Under the pieces are notes generated by a model. The model had not been told where the DNA came from. It saw only the letters and a list, made by a program, of their open reading frames with translations, and searched no databases. 64,000 nt of DNA, taken from assembly GCA_035699745.1 (NCBI GenBank), contig DASSPH010000072.1:62001-126000 (forward strand), written 5' to 3'. The position numbers and the translations under genes are program-made. Position 1 is the first letter of the stretch. The number at the start of each line of letters is the position of its first letter. Origin of the DNA: Vicinamibacterales bacterium (GTDB taxonomy: Bacteria > Acidobacteriota > Vicinamibacteria > Vicinamibacterales > 2-12-FULL-66-21). This document shows, piece by piece, positions 25,222-32,907 of this stretch.

Positions 25222-27370
25222 GACATTCCGCTACGACAACGCCATCGTGCGCAGGTTCGCCGTCGCCACCGCGGGCTGGGGCGTCATCGCGTTCCTGGTC
25301 GGGCTGATCGTCGCGCTCAAGCTGGTGTTTCCGCAGTTCCTGGCCGGACTGCCGGTGCTGTCGTACGGACGCCTGCGGCCGCTCCATACCAACGCGGCGA
25401 TCTTCGCCTTCGCGGGCAACGCGATCTTCGTCGGCGTCTATTACTCGCTGCAGCGCCTCTGCAAGGCGCGGATGTTCAGCGATCGGTTGAGCGCGATTCA
25501 TTTCTGGGGCTGGCAGTTCATCATCGTCCTTGCCGCCCTCACCCTGCCGCTCGGCTTCACCACGAGCAAGGAATACGCGGAGCTGGAATGGCCGATCGAC
25601 GTGCTGATCGCGGCCGTGTGGATCGTCTTCGGCTGGAACATGCTCGGCACGATTCTGCGGCGGCGCGAGCGCCACATGTACGTGTCGATCTGGTTCTATC
25701 TCGCGACGTTCATCACCGTGGCGCTGCTCCACGTCGTGAACTCGTTCGAGCTGCCCGTCAGCCTGCTCAAGAGCTACTCGATGTACGCCGGCGTGCAGGA
25801 CGCGCTGGTGCAATGGTGGTACGGCCACAACGCGGTCGCCTTCTTCCTGACCACGCCGTTCCTGGGGGTGATGTATTACTTCATTCCCAAGGCGGCGAAC
25901 CGCCCGGTGTTCTCCTACCGGCTGTCGATCGTCCACTTCTGGTCGCTGATCTTTCTCTACATCTGGGCCGGGCCGCACCACCTGCTCTATACCGCGCTGC
26001 CCGACTGGGCGCAGTCGCTCGGCACGGTGTTCTCGGTCATGTTGATCGCGCCGTCGTGGGGCGGCATGGTCAACGGGCTGCTGACGCTGCGCGGCGCGTG
26101 GGACCGCGTCCGCGAGGACCCGGTGCTGAAGTTCATGGTGGTCGGCGTCACCGCCTACGGCATGTCGACGTTCGAAGGGCCGATGATGTCGCTGAAGAAC
26201 GTCAACGCCCTCACCCATTACACCGACTACATCATCGGCCACGTCCACCTGGGCGCGCTCGCCTGGAACGGCGGGCTGGCGTTCGCGATGCTCTACTACA
26301 TCTTCCCGCGCATCTACCGGACGACGCTGTATTCGGTGCGGCTGGCGAACGCGCACTTCTGGCTGGCGACGCTCGGCATCCTCTTCTACGCCATCCCGAT
26401 GTACATCGGCGGCATCACGCAGAGCCTGATGTGGCAGGACTTCACCGCGGACGGCACGCTGCGCTACGCCAACTTCCTCGAAACCGTCATCAGGATCGTG
26501 CCGATGTACGCGCTGCGCGCGACCGGCGGCACGCTGTTCACCGCCGGCGGGCTCGTCGCCGTGTTCAACCTGTATCGCACCGCCCGTCAGGGATCGTTCG
26601 CGGCGGACGAGACCGCGCAGGCGCCGGCGCTGCACGGCGAGGCGGCGGCGGGAGCGTGGCACCGGAGGCTCGAGTCCCACCCGGTCCGCTTCGCGGTCCT
26701 GACGTTCGCGGCGGTGCTGATCGGCGGCGTCGTGGAGTTCGTCCCGACCGCGCTGGTGCGGTCGAACGTGCCGACGATCGCGTCGGTGAAGCCGTACTCG
26801 CCGCTCGAGCTGGAAGGGCGCGATCTCTACATCCGCGAGGGCTGCGTCGGCTGCCACTCGCAGATGGTGCGGCCGCTGCGGGCCGAGACCTCACGCTACG
26901 GCACGTACTCCAAGGCGGGTGAGTTCGTGTTCGACCATCCGTTCCTGTGGGGATCGAAGCGGACCGGACCGGATCTGCACCGCGTCGGCGGCAAGTACCC
27001 CGACTCGTGGCATTACGTGCACATGAACGAGCCGGGGGCCACCTCGCCGGGATCGCTGATGCCGGGATACCCGTGGCTCTATACCAACCGGCTCGACACG
27101 GGGCACATCGAGGGGAAGATCATCACGCTTCGCCGGCTCGGCGTGCCGTATCCCGAAGGCTACGAGCGTCAGGCGGCCGCGGATCTTCAGGCCCAGGCGG
27201 CGCGGGTTGCCGCGGGACTGACCAGGAGCGGGCTGCCGGCCTCCGCCGATCGAGAGATCGTCGCGCTGATCGCCTACCTGCAGCGTCTCGGCACGGACAT
27301 CAGGATCAAACGCGGCGACGACATCCTGGCGTCGATGCCGCAGCCGGCGCCCCAGGCTGGAGGACGGTGA
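25196..27370 (+). CDS. ccoNO: Fused cbb3-type cytochrome c oxidase subunits I and II (CcoN-CcoO)
   Basis: 724 residues. Residues ~1-470 are the catalytic CcoN part with the heme/copper histidines His64 (RPLHTNAA), His211 (WWYGHNAVAFF), His261/262 (GPHHLLYT) and His349/351 (GHVHLG). Residues ~500-724 are CcoO, with one TM helix and a monoheme site CVGCH at 550-554, followed by the axial-Met region SLMPGYPWL. Separate genes are the rule in proteobacteria; fusions are known elsewhere. It starts with ATG at 25196 behind AAGGGAG. It reduces O2 to water with high affinity and pumps protons in the inner membrane. Confidence 0.95.
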   Translation: MPKVTGEVETFRYDNAIVRRFAVATAGWGVIAFLVGLIVALKLVFPQFLAGLPVLSYGRLRPLHTNAAIFAFAGNAIFVGVYYSLQRLCKARMFSDRLSAIHFWGWQFIIVLAALTLPLGFTTSKEYAELEWPIDVLIAAVWIVFGWNMLGTILRRRERHMYVSIWFYLATFITVALLHVVNSFELPVSLLKSYSMYAGVQDALVQWWYGHNAVAFFLTTPFLGVMYYFIPKAANRPVFSYRLSIVHFWSLIFLYIWAGPHHLLYTALPDWAQSLGTVFSVMLIAPSWGGMVNGLLTLRGAWDRVREDPVLKFMVVGVTAYGMSTFEGPMMSLKNVNALTHYTDYIIGHVHLGALAWNGGLAFAMLYYIFPRIYRTTLYSVRLANAHFWLATLGILFYAIPMYIGGITQSLMWQDFTADGTLRYANFLETVIRIVPMYALRATGGTLFTAGGLVAVFNLYRTARQGSFAADETAQAPALHGEAAAGAWHRRLESHPVRFAVLTFAAVLIGGVVEFVPTALVRSNVPTIASVKPYSPLELEGRDLYIREGCVGCHSQMVRPLRAETSRYGTYSKAGEFVFDHPFLWGSKRTGPDLHRVGGKYPDSWHYVHMNEPGATSPGSLMPGYPWLYTNRLDTGHIEGKIITLRRLGVPYPEGYERQAAADLQAQAARVAAGLTRSGLPASADREIVALIAYLQRLGTDIRIKRGDDILASMPQPAPQAGGR

Positions 27371-27561
27371 TGTACAAGGAAGCGCTCCGCGGCATCGCCG
27401 GCATCGGCATCTTCCCCGTCGTTTCCCTGCTGCTGTTCGTGATCGTGTTCGCCGCCGCCGTCGTGCGCGCGTTCCGGATGCAGCCCGCCGATGCGGCACG
27501 CCTGGCGTCGCTGCCGCTCGACGATCTTCCGCCTGACGCGGCCGAGGAGACCCTGCGATGA
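27370..27561 (+). CDS. ccoQ: CcoQ-like small membrane protein
   Basis: 63 residues with one TM helix (GIGIFPVVSLLLFVIVFAAAVVRAF) and a short acidic tail. Its place between ccoNO and ccoP and its size match CcoQ, which stabilises the complex. The start shares bases with the ccoNO stop (TGATG) and the end overlaps ccoP (ATGA). Confidence 0.85.
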   Translation: MYKEALRGIAGIGIFPVVSLLLFVIVFAAAVVRAFRMQPADAARLASLPLDDLPPDAAEETLR

Positions 27562-28154
27562 GCGCCAACACACCTGAACCGAGGCGCGACGACCTGCTCG
27601 AGCACGAGTCGGATGGCATTCGCGAGTTCGACAACGCGCTGCCCCGCTGGTGGCTGTACGGGTTCTATTTCACCATCCTGTTCGCCGTCCTCTACATGAC
27701 GAACTATCACCTGCTCTCGATGCCGCTGGTCGGCAAGCGCGGCATGGTCGAGGAGTATCAGGCGGAGATGGCGGCGGCGCCGAAACCGCGGGTGCCGGCG
27801 GGCGGCGGCGGCGTCGCCGCCGCGGCGCTGACCGACCCGGCGAGCCTGGCGCAGGGGCGCGCCATCTTCGAAGGGCAGGACAACGTCTGCTCGTCGTGCC
27901 ACCGCCCGGATCTCGGCGGCATGATCGGCCCGAACCTCACCGACGATCTCTGGCTGCACGGCTGCTCCGTGCAGGCGATCACGGCCAGCATCAAGAGCGG
28001 CTACCCGCTGATGGGCATGATGCCGTACGGCACCGGCAAGCCGCTGGACGACGGGCAGGTGCTCAAGGTGGCGAGCTACATCCTGTCGAAGCAGGGCTCT
28101 GCACCGCCCGCGCCGAAACCGTCGGACGCGGAGCGCGACAAGGCATGCCGCTGA
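27558..28154 (+). CDS. ccoP: cbb3 oxidase subunit III, monoheme CcoP
   Basis: 198 residues. It has an N-terminal cytoplasmic stretch, one TM helix at ~32-52 (WWLYGFYFTILFAVLYMTNY), then a cytochrome c domain with a single heme site CSSCH (111-115) and MMPYG near the C-terminus as candidate Met ligand. Classical CcoP is ~300 residues with two heme c sites, so this one has lost or never had the second domain. Electron entry must use one heme here. It overlaps ccoG by 10 nt. Confidence 0.92.
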   Translation: MSANTPEPRRDDLLEHESDGIREFDNALPRWWLYGFYFTILFAVLYMTNYHLLSMPLVGKRGMVEEYQAEMAAAPKPRVPAGGGGVAAAALTDPASLAQGRAIFEGQDNVCSSCHRPDLGGMIGPNLTDDLWLHGCSVQAITASIKSGYPLMGMMPYGTGKPLDDGQVLKVASYILSKQGSAPPAPKPSDAERDKACR

Positions 28155-29593
28155 TCGCGCTGTCGGAAGAGCACGAGACGTTTCGCAACGCGCTCGCGAG
28201 CGTCGCCCGGGACGGGCGGCGGCGGTGGATCTACGCGCGTCAGCCGTCCGGCCGCCGCTACCGTCTTCGCACCTACGTGAGCTGGGTCCTGCTCGCCTTT
28301 CTCGCCCTCGCCCCCTTCGTGACGGTCTTCGGGCAGCCGCTGATGCAGCTCGACGTGCTGCATCGCCATTTCGTCCTCCTCGGCATCGTCTTTCGCCCGC
28401 AGGACTTCCATCTGGTCGTACTGATCGCGCTCACGCTGCTGGTGACGCTGCTGCTGTCCACGGTCGTCGTCGGCCGCGTGTGGTGCGGCTGGCTGTGTCC
28501 GCAGACCGTGTTCATGGAGATGCTGTTCCGGAAGATCGAGTACGCGATCGACGGGTCGGCCGAGCGGCAGCTGCGGCGGCATCGCGGGCCGTGGACGCGC
28601 GAGCGGGTGCTGCGGACCGCGGTGAAGCAGGCGATCTTCGCCGCGCTCTCGTTCCTCATCGCCAACATCTTTCTCGCCTGGATCATCGGGGCCGGCGAGC
28701 TGTGGCGGATCGTCACCGACCCGCCGTCGCAGCACCTGCGCGGACTGACTGCGATTCTGATCTTCAGCGCCGTGTTCTACGCCGTGTTCGCGCGCTTCCG
28801 CGAGCAGGCGTGCGTGCTGGCATGTCCCTACGGGCGGGTGATGTCCGCGCTGACCGACGCGCAGACCGTGACCGTCACCTACGACAGCGTTCGCGGCGAG
28901 CCGCGAGGACGGCTGACGCACGAGGCCGCCGGCCAGGCCGTGCACGGCGACTGCATCGACTGCCATCAGTGCGTCACCGTCTGCCCGACCGGCATCGACA
29001 TCCGTGACGGCATCCAGCTCGAATGCGTCAACTGCACGGCGTGCATGGATGCGTGCGACAGCGTGATGGCGCGGCTGCACCGGCCGCCGAATCTCATCCG
29101 GTGGGCCTCCCACGCGGCGATTCTCGCCGGCCCGGCGGCGGGCGCGCGCCGCCGATGGCTGACCGCGCGCGTCGCCGCGTACGGCGCGGTGTGGCTCGTG
29201 CTCGCCGGGACCGTCACCACGCTGCTCGCCACGCGCCGCGATCTCGACGTCGTGATCCTGCGGCAGCCCGGCACCCTGTATACGACCGCCGCCGGCGGCG
29301 ACGTCACCAACTTCTATCAGATTCAGGCGCTCAACCGGACGCGCCGCGACGCCGAGTTCTCGATCGACGTACTGCGGCCGGCAGGGGCGCGCGTCACGCC
29401 GCTCGGGCGCATCGGCCGTGTCGGGGCCTATGAGCTGCTCGAGGGACGGCTGCTCCTCCGCGTGCCCGCGGATCGAGTCAGCGGCGCGACGACGCCGGTG
29501 ACCTTCGCGATTCGCAGCGGCGGCAGCGTGGTGCAGACGATCGATTCATCGTTCCTCGGTCCGGCGGCGCCGGCGGGATCGGCGCGGAGGTAG
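28145..29593 (+). CDS. ccoG: CcoG/FixG-type membrane ferredoxin (copper reductase)
   Basis: 482 residues from the ATG at 28145. Several TM helices lie in the first half, with the CGWLCPQTVFMEMLFRKIE motif of the family. Two [4Fe-4S] sites follow (CIDCHQCVTVCPTGIDIRDG and ECVNCTACMDACD), then a periplasmic Ig-like C-terminal domain (FYQIQALNRTRRDAEFSIDV). CcoG is reported to reduce Cu(II) for delivery to CcoN. It is followed 5 bp later by ccoH. Confidence 0.95.
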   Translation: MPLIALSEEHETFRNALASVARDGRRRWIYARQPSGRRYRLRTYVSWVLLAFLALAPFVTVFGQPLMQLDVLHRHFVLLGIVFRPQDFHLVVLIALTLLVTLLLSTVVVGRVWCGWLCPQTVFMEMLFRKIEYAIDGSAERQLRRHRGPWTRERVLRTAVKQAIFAALSFLIANIFLAWIIGAGELWRIVTDPPSQHLRGLTAILIFSAVFYAVFARFREQACVLACPYGRVMSALTDAQTVTVTYDSVRGEPRGRLTHEAAGQAVHGDCIDCHQCVTVCPTGIDIRDGIQLECVNCTACMDACDSVMARLHRPPNLIRWASHAAILAGPAAGARRRWLTARVAAYGAVWLVLAGTVTTLLATRRDLDVVILRQPGTLYTTAAGGDVTNFYQIQALNRTRRDAEFSIDVLRPAGARVTPLGRIGRVGAYELLEGRLLLRVPADRVSGATTPVTFAIRSGGSVVQTIDSSFLGPAAPAGSARR

Positions 29594-29598
29594 CGGTC

Positions 29599-30036
29599 AT
29601 GAAGGTCAGCTGGGGTGCGGCGATCGCCGGCGTCTACACGCTGTTCGCCCTGAGCACGGCGGGCTTCGTCGCCTTCGCGATGAGCCGGCCCGTGGATCTC
29701 GTCCGTCCCGATTACTACGCGGAGTCGCTGCGGCAGGACGAGCGGATGCAGGCGGCGGCCAATGCCGAGGGGCTGGATCCGGCCGCGCTGGTGAGAGAGG
29801 CGGGACGTTCGATCGAGATCGCGCTGCCCTCCGCACTGCGGCCGGTGCGCGGCACGATCACGCTCTATCGGCCGTCCAACGCCGCCGCCGACCGCCACGT
29901 CGACTTGTCGCTCGATGCGGACGGGCGCCAGCGGGTCGCGATGCAGGACGCCGCCGCCGGGCTCTGGATCGTCCAGCTCGCGTGGACGTCGGCGGGGCGC
30001 GAGTTCTACGTCGAGCGCCCGATCAGCCTCCGATGA
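29599..30036 (+). CDS. ccoH: FixH/CcoH family protein
   Basis: 145 residues: one N-terminal TM helix (AAIAGVYTLFALSTAGFVAFAM), then DLVRPDYYAESLRQDERMQAAAN, the conserved FixH motif, and a beta-rich periplasmic domain. Needed for stable cbb3 assembly in studied species. The stop overlaps the next start (ATGA). Confidence 0.92.
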   Translation: MKVSWGAAIAGVYTLFALSTAGFVAFAMSRPVDLVRPDYYAESLRQDERMQAAANAEGLDPAALVREAGRSIEIALPSALRPVRGTITLYRPSNAAADRHVDLSLDADGRQRVAMQDAAAGLWIVQLAWTSAGREFYVERPISLR

Positions 30037-30740
30037 CCGAGTTCCTCAGCGGCGTCGTCATCGGGCTGGCGGCGAGCGGACACTGCGCGGCGATGTGCGG
30101 ACCGCTGGTCCTCGCCGTGGGACGGACGCTTCGCCGCCCCACGCGCGCGGCACAGGTCGGCCATGCCGCGCTGTACCACGCCGGCCGGATCGCCATATAC
30201 CTCGTTCTCGCGGCGATTGCCGGCATGCTCGGGATGGCGCTCACGCCCACGGCCGCCGGCCGCGCGGCCGCGGTCGCCGCGGCGATCGTGCTTCTCGATC
30301 GCGCGCTCGGGTTCCGGCACGGCCGCATGCCGGAACCGGTGGCCACCCGGTACCGCGCCATCGTCGGACGCATCGGCGGATTCACCGCCGGCTGGATGCA
30401 GCGGCACGGCATCGCCGGTCCACTGGCCGGCGGCGCCGTGCACGGGCTGATGCCGTGCGGGCTGCTCTACGCCGCGCTCACGGCCGCGGCCGCCACGGCC
30501 TCCGTCGGCGGCGCGATCGCGCTGATGGCGGGATTCGGCGCCGGCACCACGCCGGGACTCGCGGCGTTGGCGCTCGCCTCGTCGGCGGTGCCGGTGCGGG
30601 TCCGCACCGCGCTCGGCCGGCTGACGCCCGCGGCGCTCGCCCTGACCGCGGCGCTTCTGCTGCTGCGCGCGTTCGCGCCCCCCGCGCAGCATCCGGGCGA
30701 CACCCACCCCGCCGCTCTGCACCTCGCCCATCGCAAGTAG
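30033..30740 (+). CDS. SafE/DsbD-like membrane protein of the cco cluster
   Basis: 235 residues, mostly six TM helices, with paired Cys/Pro motifs HCAAMCGPLV (near 17-26) and GLMPCGLLY (near 135), and YHAGRIAIY between. This UreH/SafE-like family regularly ends cco operons and is thought to carry copper or reducing equivalents for oxidase maturation. It is the last gene of the operon, followed by 138 bp of non-coding DNA. Confidence 0.88.
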   Translation: MTEFLSGVVIGLAASGHCAAMCGPLVLAVGRTLRRPTRAAQVGHAALYHAGRIAIYLVLAAIAGMLGMALTPTAAGRAAAVAAAIVLLDRALGFRHGRMPEPVATRYRAIVGRIGGFTAGWMQRHGIAGPLAGGAVHGLMPCGLLYAALTAAAATASVGGAIALMAGFGAGTTPGLAALALASSAVPVRVRTALGRLTPAALALTAALLLLRAFAPPAQHPGDTHPAALHLAHRK

Positions 30741-30878
30741 CGGCCCGACAGCCGCGCCGGGAAGGCATCTTGCTATTTCTCTCGTGCTTGCGCGATCTGC
30801 GCAATTTCCGGCGGATTCCCGCCCCGTCGCTGTCAAAACCGTCAGCCGGGAATCGGATCTGTCTGCAGGAGGGATGAA
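30741..30878 (+). promoter_or_regulatory. Promoter region of the SH3/beta-barrel gene
   Basis: No coding frame. A strong ribosome binding site (GGAGGG) precedes the ATG at 30879. A GG-N10-GC pattern followed by TATTT near 30761-30776 loosely resembles a sigma-54 core promoter but lacks most flanking consensus bases. Confidence 0.3.
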
Positions 30879-31772
30879 ATGACTCGTCGCAGCGCGGCCA
30901 TCGTCCTCGCGCTCACGCTGAATCCGGCGCTGGTGTCCGCTCAGGAGATGGTGTTCACGGTGACCGCTCCGTCGGCGGACGTGTACAAGGGGCCGACCAC
31001 TGTCACTCCGGTCATCGGCCGTGCCCCGCGCGGCACCGTTCTGCCCGTCTCGCGCAACCTGGGAAGCTGGGCGAAGGTGCCCTGGCCCGACGCGCCTGAC
31101 GGCGTCGGGTACGTGCACCTCACCATGGGACGGCTCGCGTCATCGAAGGGGGGCGTACCCGCGGCGACCGTCGCGCCGTCCTCGCCGGCCGAGCATGGCG
31201 CGGCGGCCACGGCTACGGGGGCGGCGACAACGACGACGGCGCCGGCGCTGGCGCAGCGGCTGCCGCGCGATCAGGTCGCGGTGAGCGATCAAGCGACCGG
31301 CGCCCCGATCAGTCACATGCTCGGCCTCGGCGGGCGGGTCGGCTTGAGGCGCAGCGTTGGCGCGACCGCGCGCGTGTGGCGCAACGACCGCGTCGGCCTC
31401 CAGCTCTCGTTCATGCGGGACACGATGACGAGCAGCGTCGCGGCGGGGCGTGTGACCTCGTTCCAGGTCGAACCGGCGGCGGTGTTCGCGCTGATGGATC
31501 ACGTGAGCGACTACGTCTGGATCCGCCCGTACGTCGGGTCCGGCGTGAGCTTCCATCGCCAGAGTTTGAGCGTCGCCTCGGCCGACCTGGTTCAGCCGGC
31601 CGGCAACGGCGTCGGCGTTCGCGTGTTCGCCGGCAGCGAACTGACGTTCGCGACCGCGCAGCGGTTCGGGCTGAGCGTCGAATTCGGCTACCGGAAGCTG
31701 CCGGCGGCGTTCCCTGGATTCGAGGCCGACAAGCTGAGCGCGTCGCTCGCGGGCCACTGGTACGTCAAGTAG
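30879..31772 (+). CDS. Secreted SH3-domain plus outer-membrane beta-barrel protein
   Basis: 297 residues with a signal peptide (AIVLALTLNPALVSA, cleavage before QEM). An SH3-like domain is at ~25-90 (VTAPSADVYKGPTTVTPVIGRAPRGTVLPVSRNLGSWAKVP), then an Ala/Thr-rich linker and an outer-membrane-type beta-barrel domain at ~150-297 (LGLGGRVGLRRSVG, VFAGSELTFA, SVEFGYRKLP, SLAGHWYVK). It is likely an envelope structural protein; the partner is unknown. The ATG AAA TGA at 30873 is a decoy. Confidence 0.8.
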   Translation: MTRRSAAIVLALTLNPALVSAQEMVFTVTAPSADVYKGPTTVTPVIGRAPRGTVLPVSRNLGSWAKVPWPDAPDGVGYVHLTMGRLASSKGGVPAATVAPSSPAEHGAAATATGAATTTTAPALAQRLPRDQVAVSDQATGAPISHMLGLGGRVGLRRSVGATARVWRNDRVGLQLSFMRDTMTSSVAAGRVTSFQVEPAAVFALMDHVSDYVWIRPYVGSGVSFHRQSLSVASADLVQPAGNGVGVRVFAGSELTFATAQRFGLSVEFGYRKLPAAFPGFEADKLSASLAGHWYVK

Positions 31773-31787
31773 ACGCGGTGCGGCGTC

Positions 31788-32402
31788 CTACTCGCACCGG
31801 ACGAGTCGTGGACGGCGGGCAATCTCGAGGGGGATCGGCTTGGTCACCAGCAACGAGTGAACGAGCCGTCCCTTCCCGGCCAGTTGTCGGGACCAGGTGT
31901 CCGTCAAGGCGGGATCGTCGGGCCAGAGATTGACCGTCAGGCGCAGCACGTGCGACCCGGCGCGGGCAATGCCGGGAACGTCGGCGGAGTGCAGCGCGAA
32001 GGGGATCGCCACGGCCAGCGGCAGGTCGGCGGACGTCGTCCGGCCGGGTGGAAGCGCGTAGAACCGGCTGCTGACTGGTGCCGCGGCGGCCGAGTAAACC
32101 GACGGAAACAGATCCGTCCGGTACACGCCGTCGAGCAGCGCCCCCTCGTCCCTCGCCAGCACGATTCGCACCACCGCTGGCGATCCCAGATACAGCACGG
32201 CGGGACTGTCGCCGTCGTTCCTGAACCGCAGTTTCACCCGAAGCTGCAGGACGTTGATCTCGCCGCGGCCATCGCAGTAAGTCTGACGAACGATCTCCGG
32301 CGTGACAGAGATGCGGGCCGGGGGTTCGGCAGAACTCCCCTCCTGCGCGGCGGGCGCGGACTGCAGCGCAAGGGCCGCGATCGCGCCAAGCCACAGCCAC
32401 AT
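31788..32402 (-). CDS. Secreted hypothetical protein
   Basis: 204 residues with a signal peptide (MWLWLGAIAALALQSAPAAQ) and a beta-rich body containing LRVKLRFRNDGDSPAVLYLG, which resembles an Ig-like or intracellular-trafficking beta-sandwich. One Cys at ~43 (TYCDGRG) and one at the end (LVRCE) could pair. It is unrecognised and periplasmic by prediction. Confidence 0.7.
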   Translation of the reverse strand: MWLWLGAIAALALQSAPAAQEGSSAEPPARISVTPEIVRQTYCDGRGEINVLQLRVKLRFRNDGDSPAVLYLGSPAVVRIVLARDEGALLDGVYRTDLFPSVYSAAAAPVSSRFYALPPGRTTSADLPLAVAIPFALHSADVPGIARAGSHVLRLTVNLWPDDPALTDTWSRQLAGKGRLVHSLLVTKPIPLEIARRPRLVRCE

Positions 32403-32443
32403 GATCGGCGTGAGAGTAGCATTGCCGCGCGGCGGCTACCCAC

Positions 32444-32812
32444 TCATGACACGCGCCGCATCCTGGCGTTGACGAACGACCGGATGGCGATGACCAGATA
32501 CACGAGCGTCAGCAGGGCCATGATGGCCTGCGACACGACTGCGGCCGGGCGGGCCGCCGTGCCGTCCAGCAGAGCGCCGATCTGCAGCAGGCCGCGGAAC
32601 GATCCCAGGAACCCGAGCAGCGCGACGAGGACTGCCGCGTGCATCGCGTGCTTGCGCCGGCGCTCGTCGCGCGCGATCGCACCGGCCAGAGCCAGCACGG
32701 CACCGAAGGCGGCCGGGATGAGCGCGGTCAGGCTCGCCGCGCCGGTCAGGAGATAGCCGCCGAGCCCGAGGACGACGAGGACGGCGCCGAGCGCGATCGT
32801 GAGCGAAGGCAT
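32444..32812 (-). CDS. Small four-helix membrane protein
   Basis: 122 residues with four hydrophobic segments (ALGAVLVVLGLGGYLL, LTALIPAAFGAVLALAGAI, HAAVLVALLGFLGSF, AIMALLTLVYLVIAIRSFV) separated by short basic loops (RDERRRKH). No catalytic motif. TATGAT ends 6 nt before the ATG, implying a leaderless mRNA. Function unknown. Confidence 0.75.
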   Translation of the reverse strand: MPSLTIALGAVLVVLGLGGYLLTGAASLTALIPAAFGAVLALAGAIARDERRRKHAMHAAVLVALLGFLGSFRGLLQIGALLDGTAARPAAVVSQAIMALLTLVYLVIAIRSFVNARMRRVS

Positions 32813-32818
32813 CGGCGA

Positions 32819-32824
32819 ATCATA
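32819..32824 (-). promoter_or_regulatory. -10 hexamer TATGAT of the four-helix membrane protein gene
   Basis: Reverse-strand TATGAT with a 6-nt spacer to the ATG at 32812, the geometry of leaderless transcription. It is divergent from the TAGAAT of the regulator gene. Confidence 0.5.
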
Positions 32825-32891
32825 TCGCGCCCTGCCGCGGCGGACGGCGAGGCGGCCACCCGATTTTGGGGGAATCCTCCGGCGAGTGGCA

Positions 32892-32897
32892 TAGAAT
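32892..32897 (+). promoter_or_regulatory. -10 hexamer TAGAAT of the XRE-NB-ARC gene
   Basis: TAGAAT 10 nt before the ATG at 32908, giving a leader of about 4 nt. Confidence 0.5.
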
Positions 32898-32907
32898 CGA
32901 GGCGCCG

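Noticed and set aside
30755-30785. Sigma-54 promoter before the SH3/beta-barrel gene
   Set aside because: Only the GG and GC dinucleotides and part of TTGCT match; flanking consensus is missing and no enhancer site is visible.
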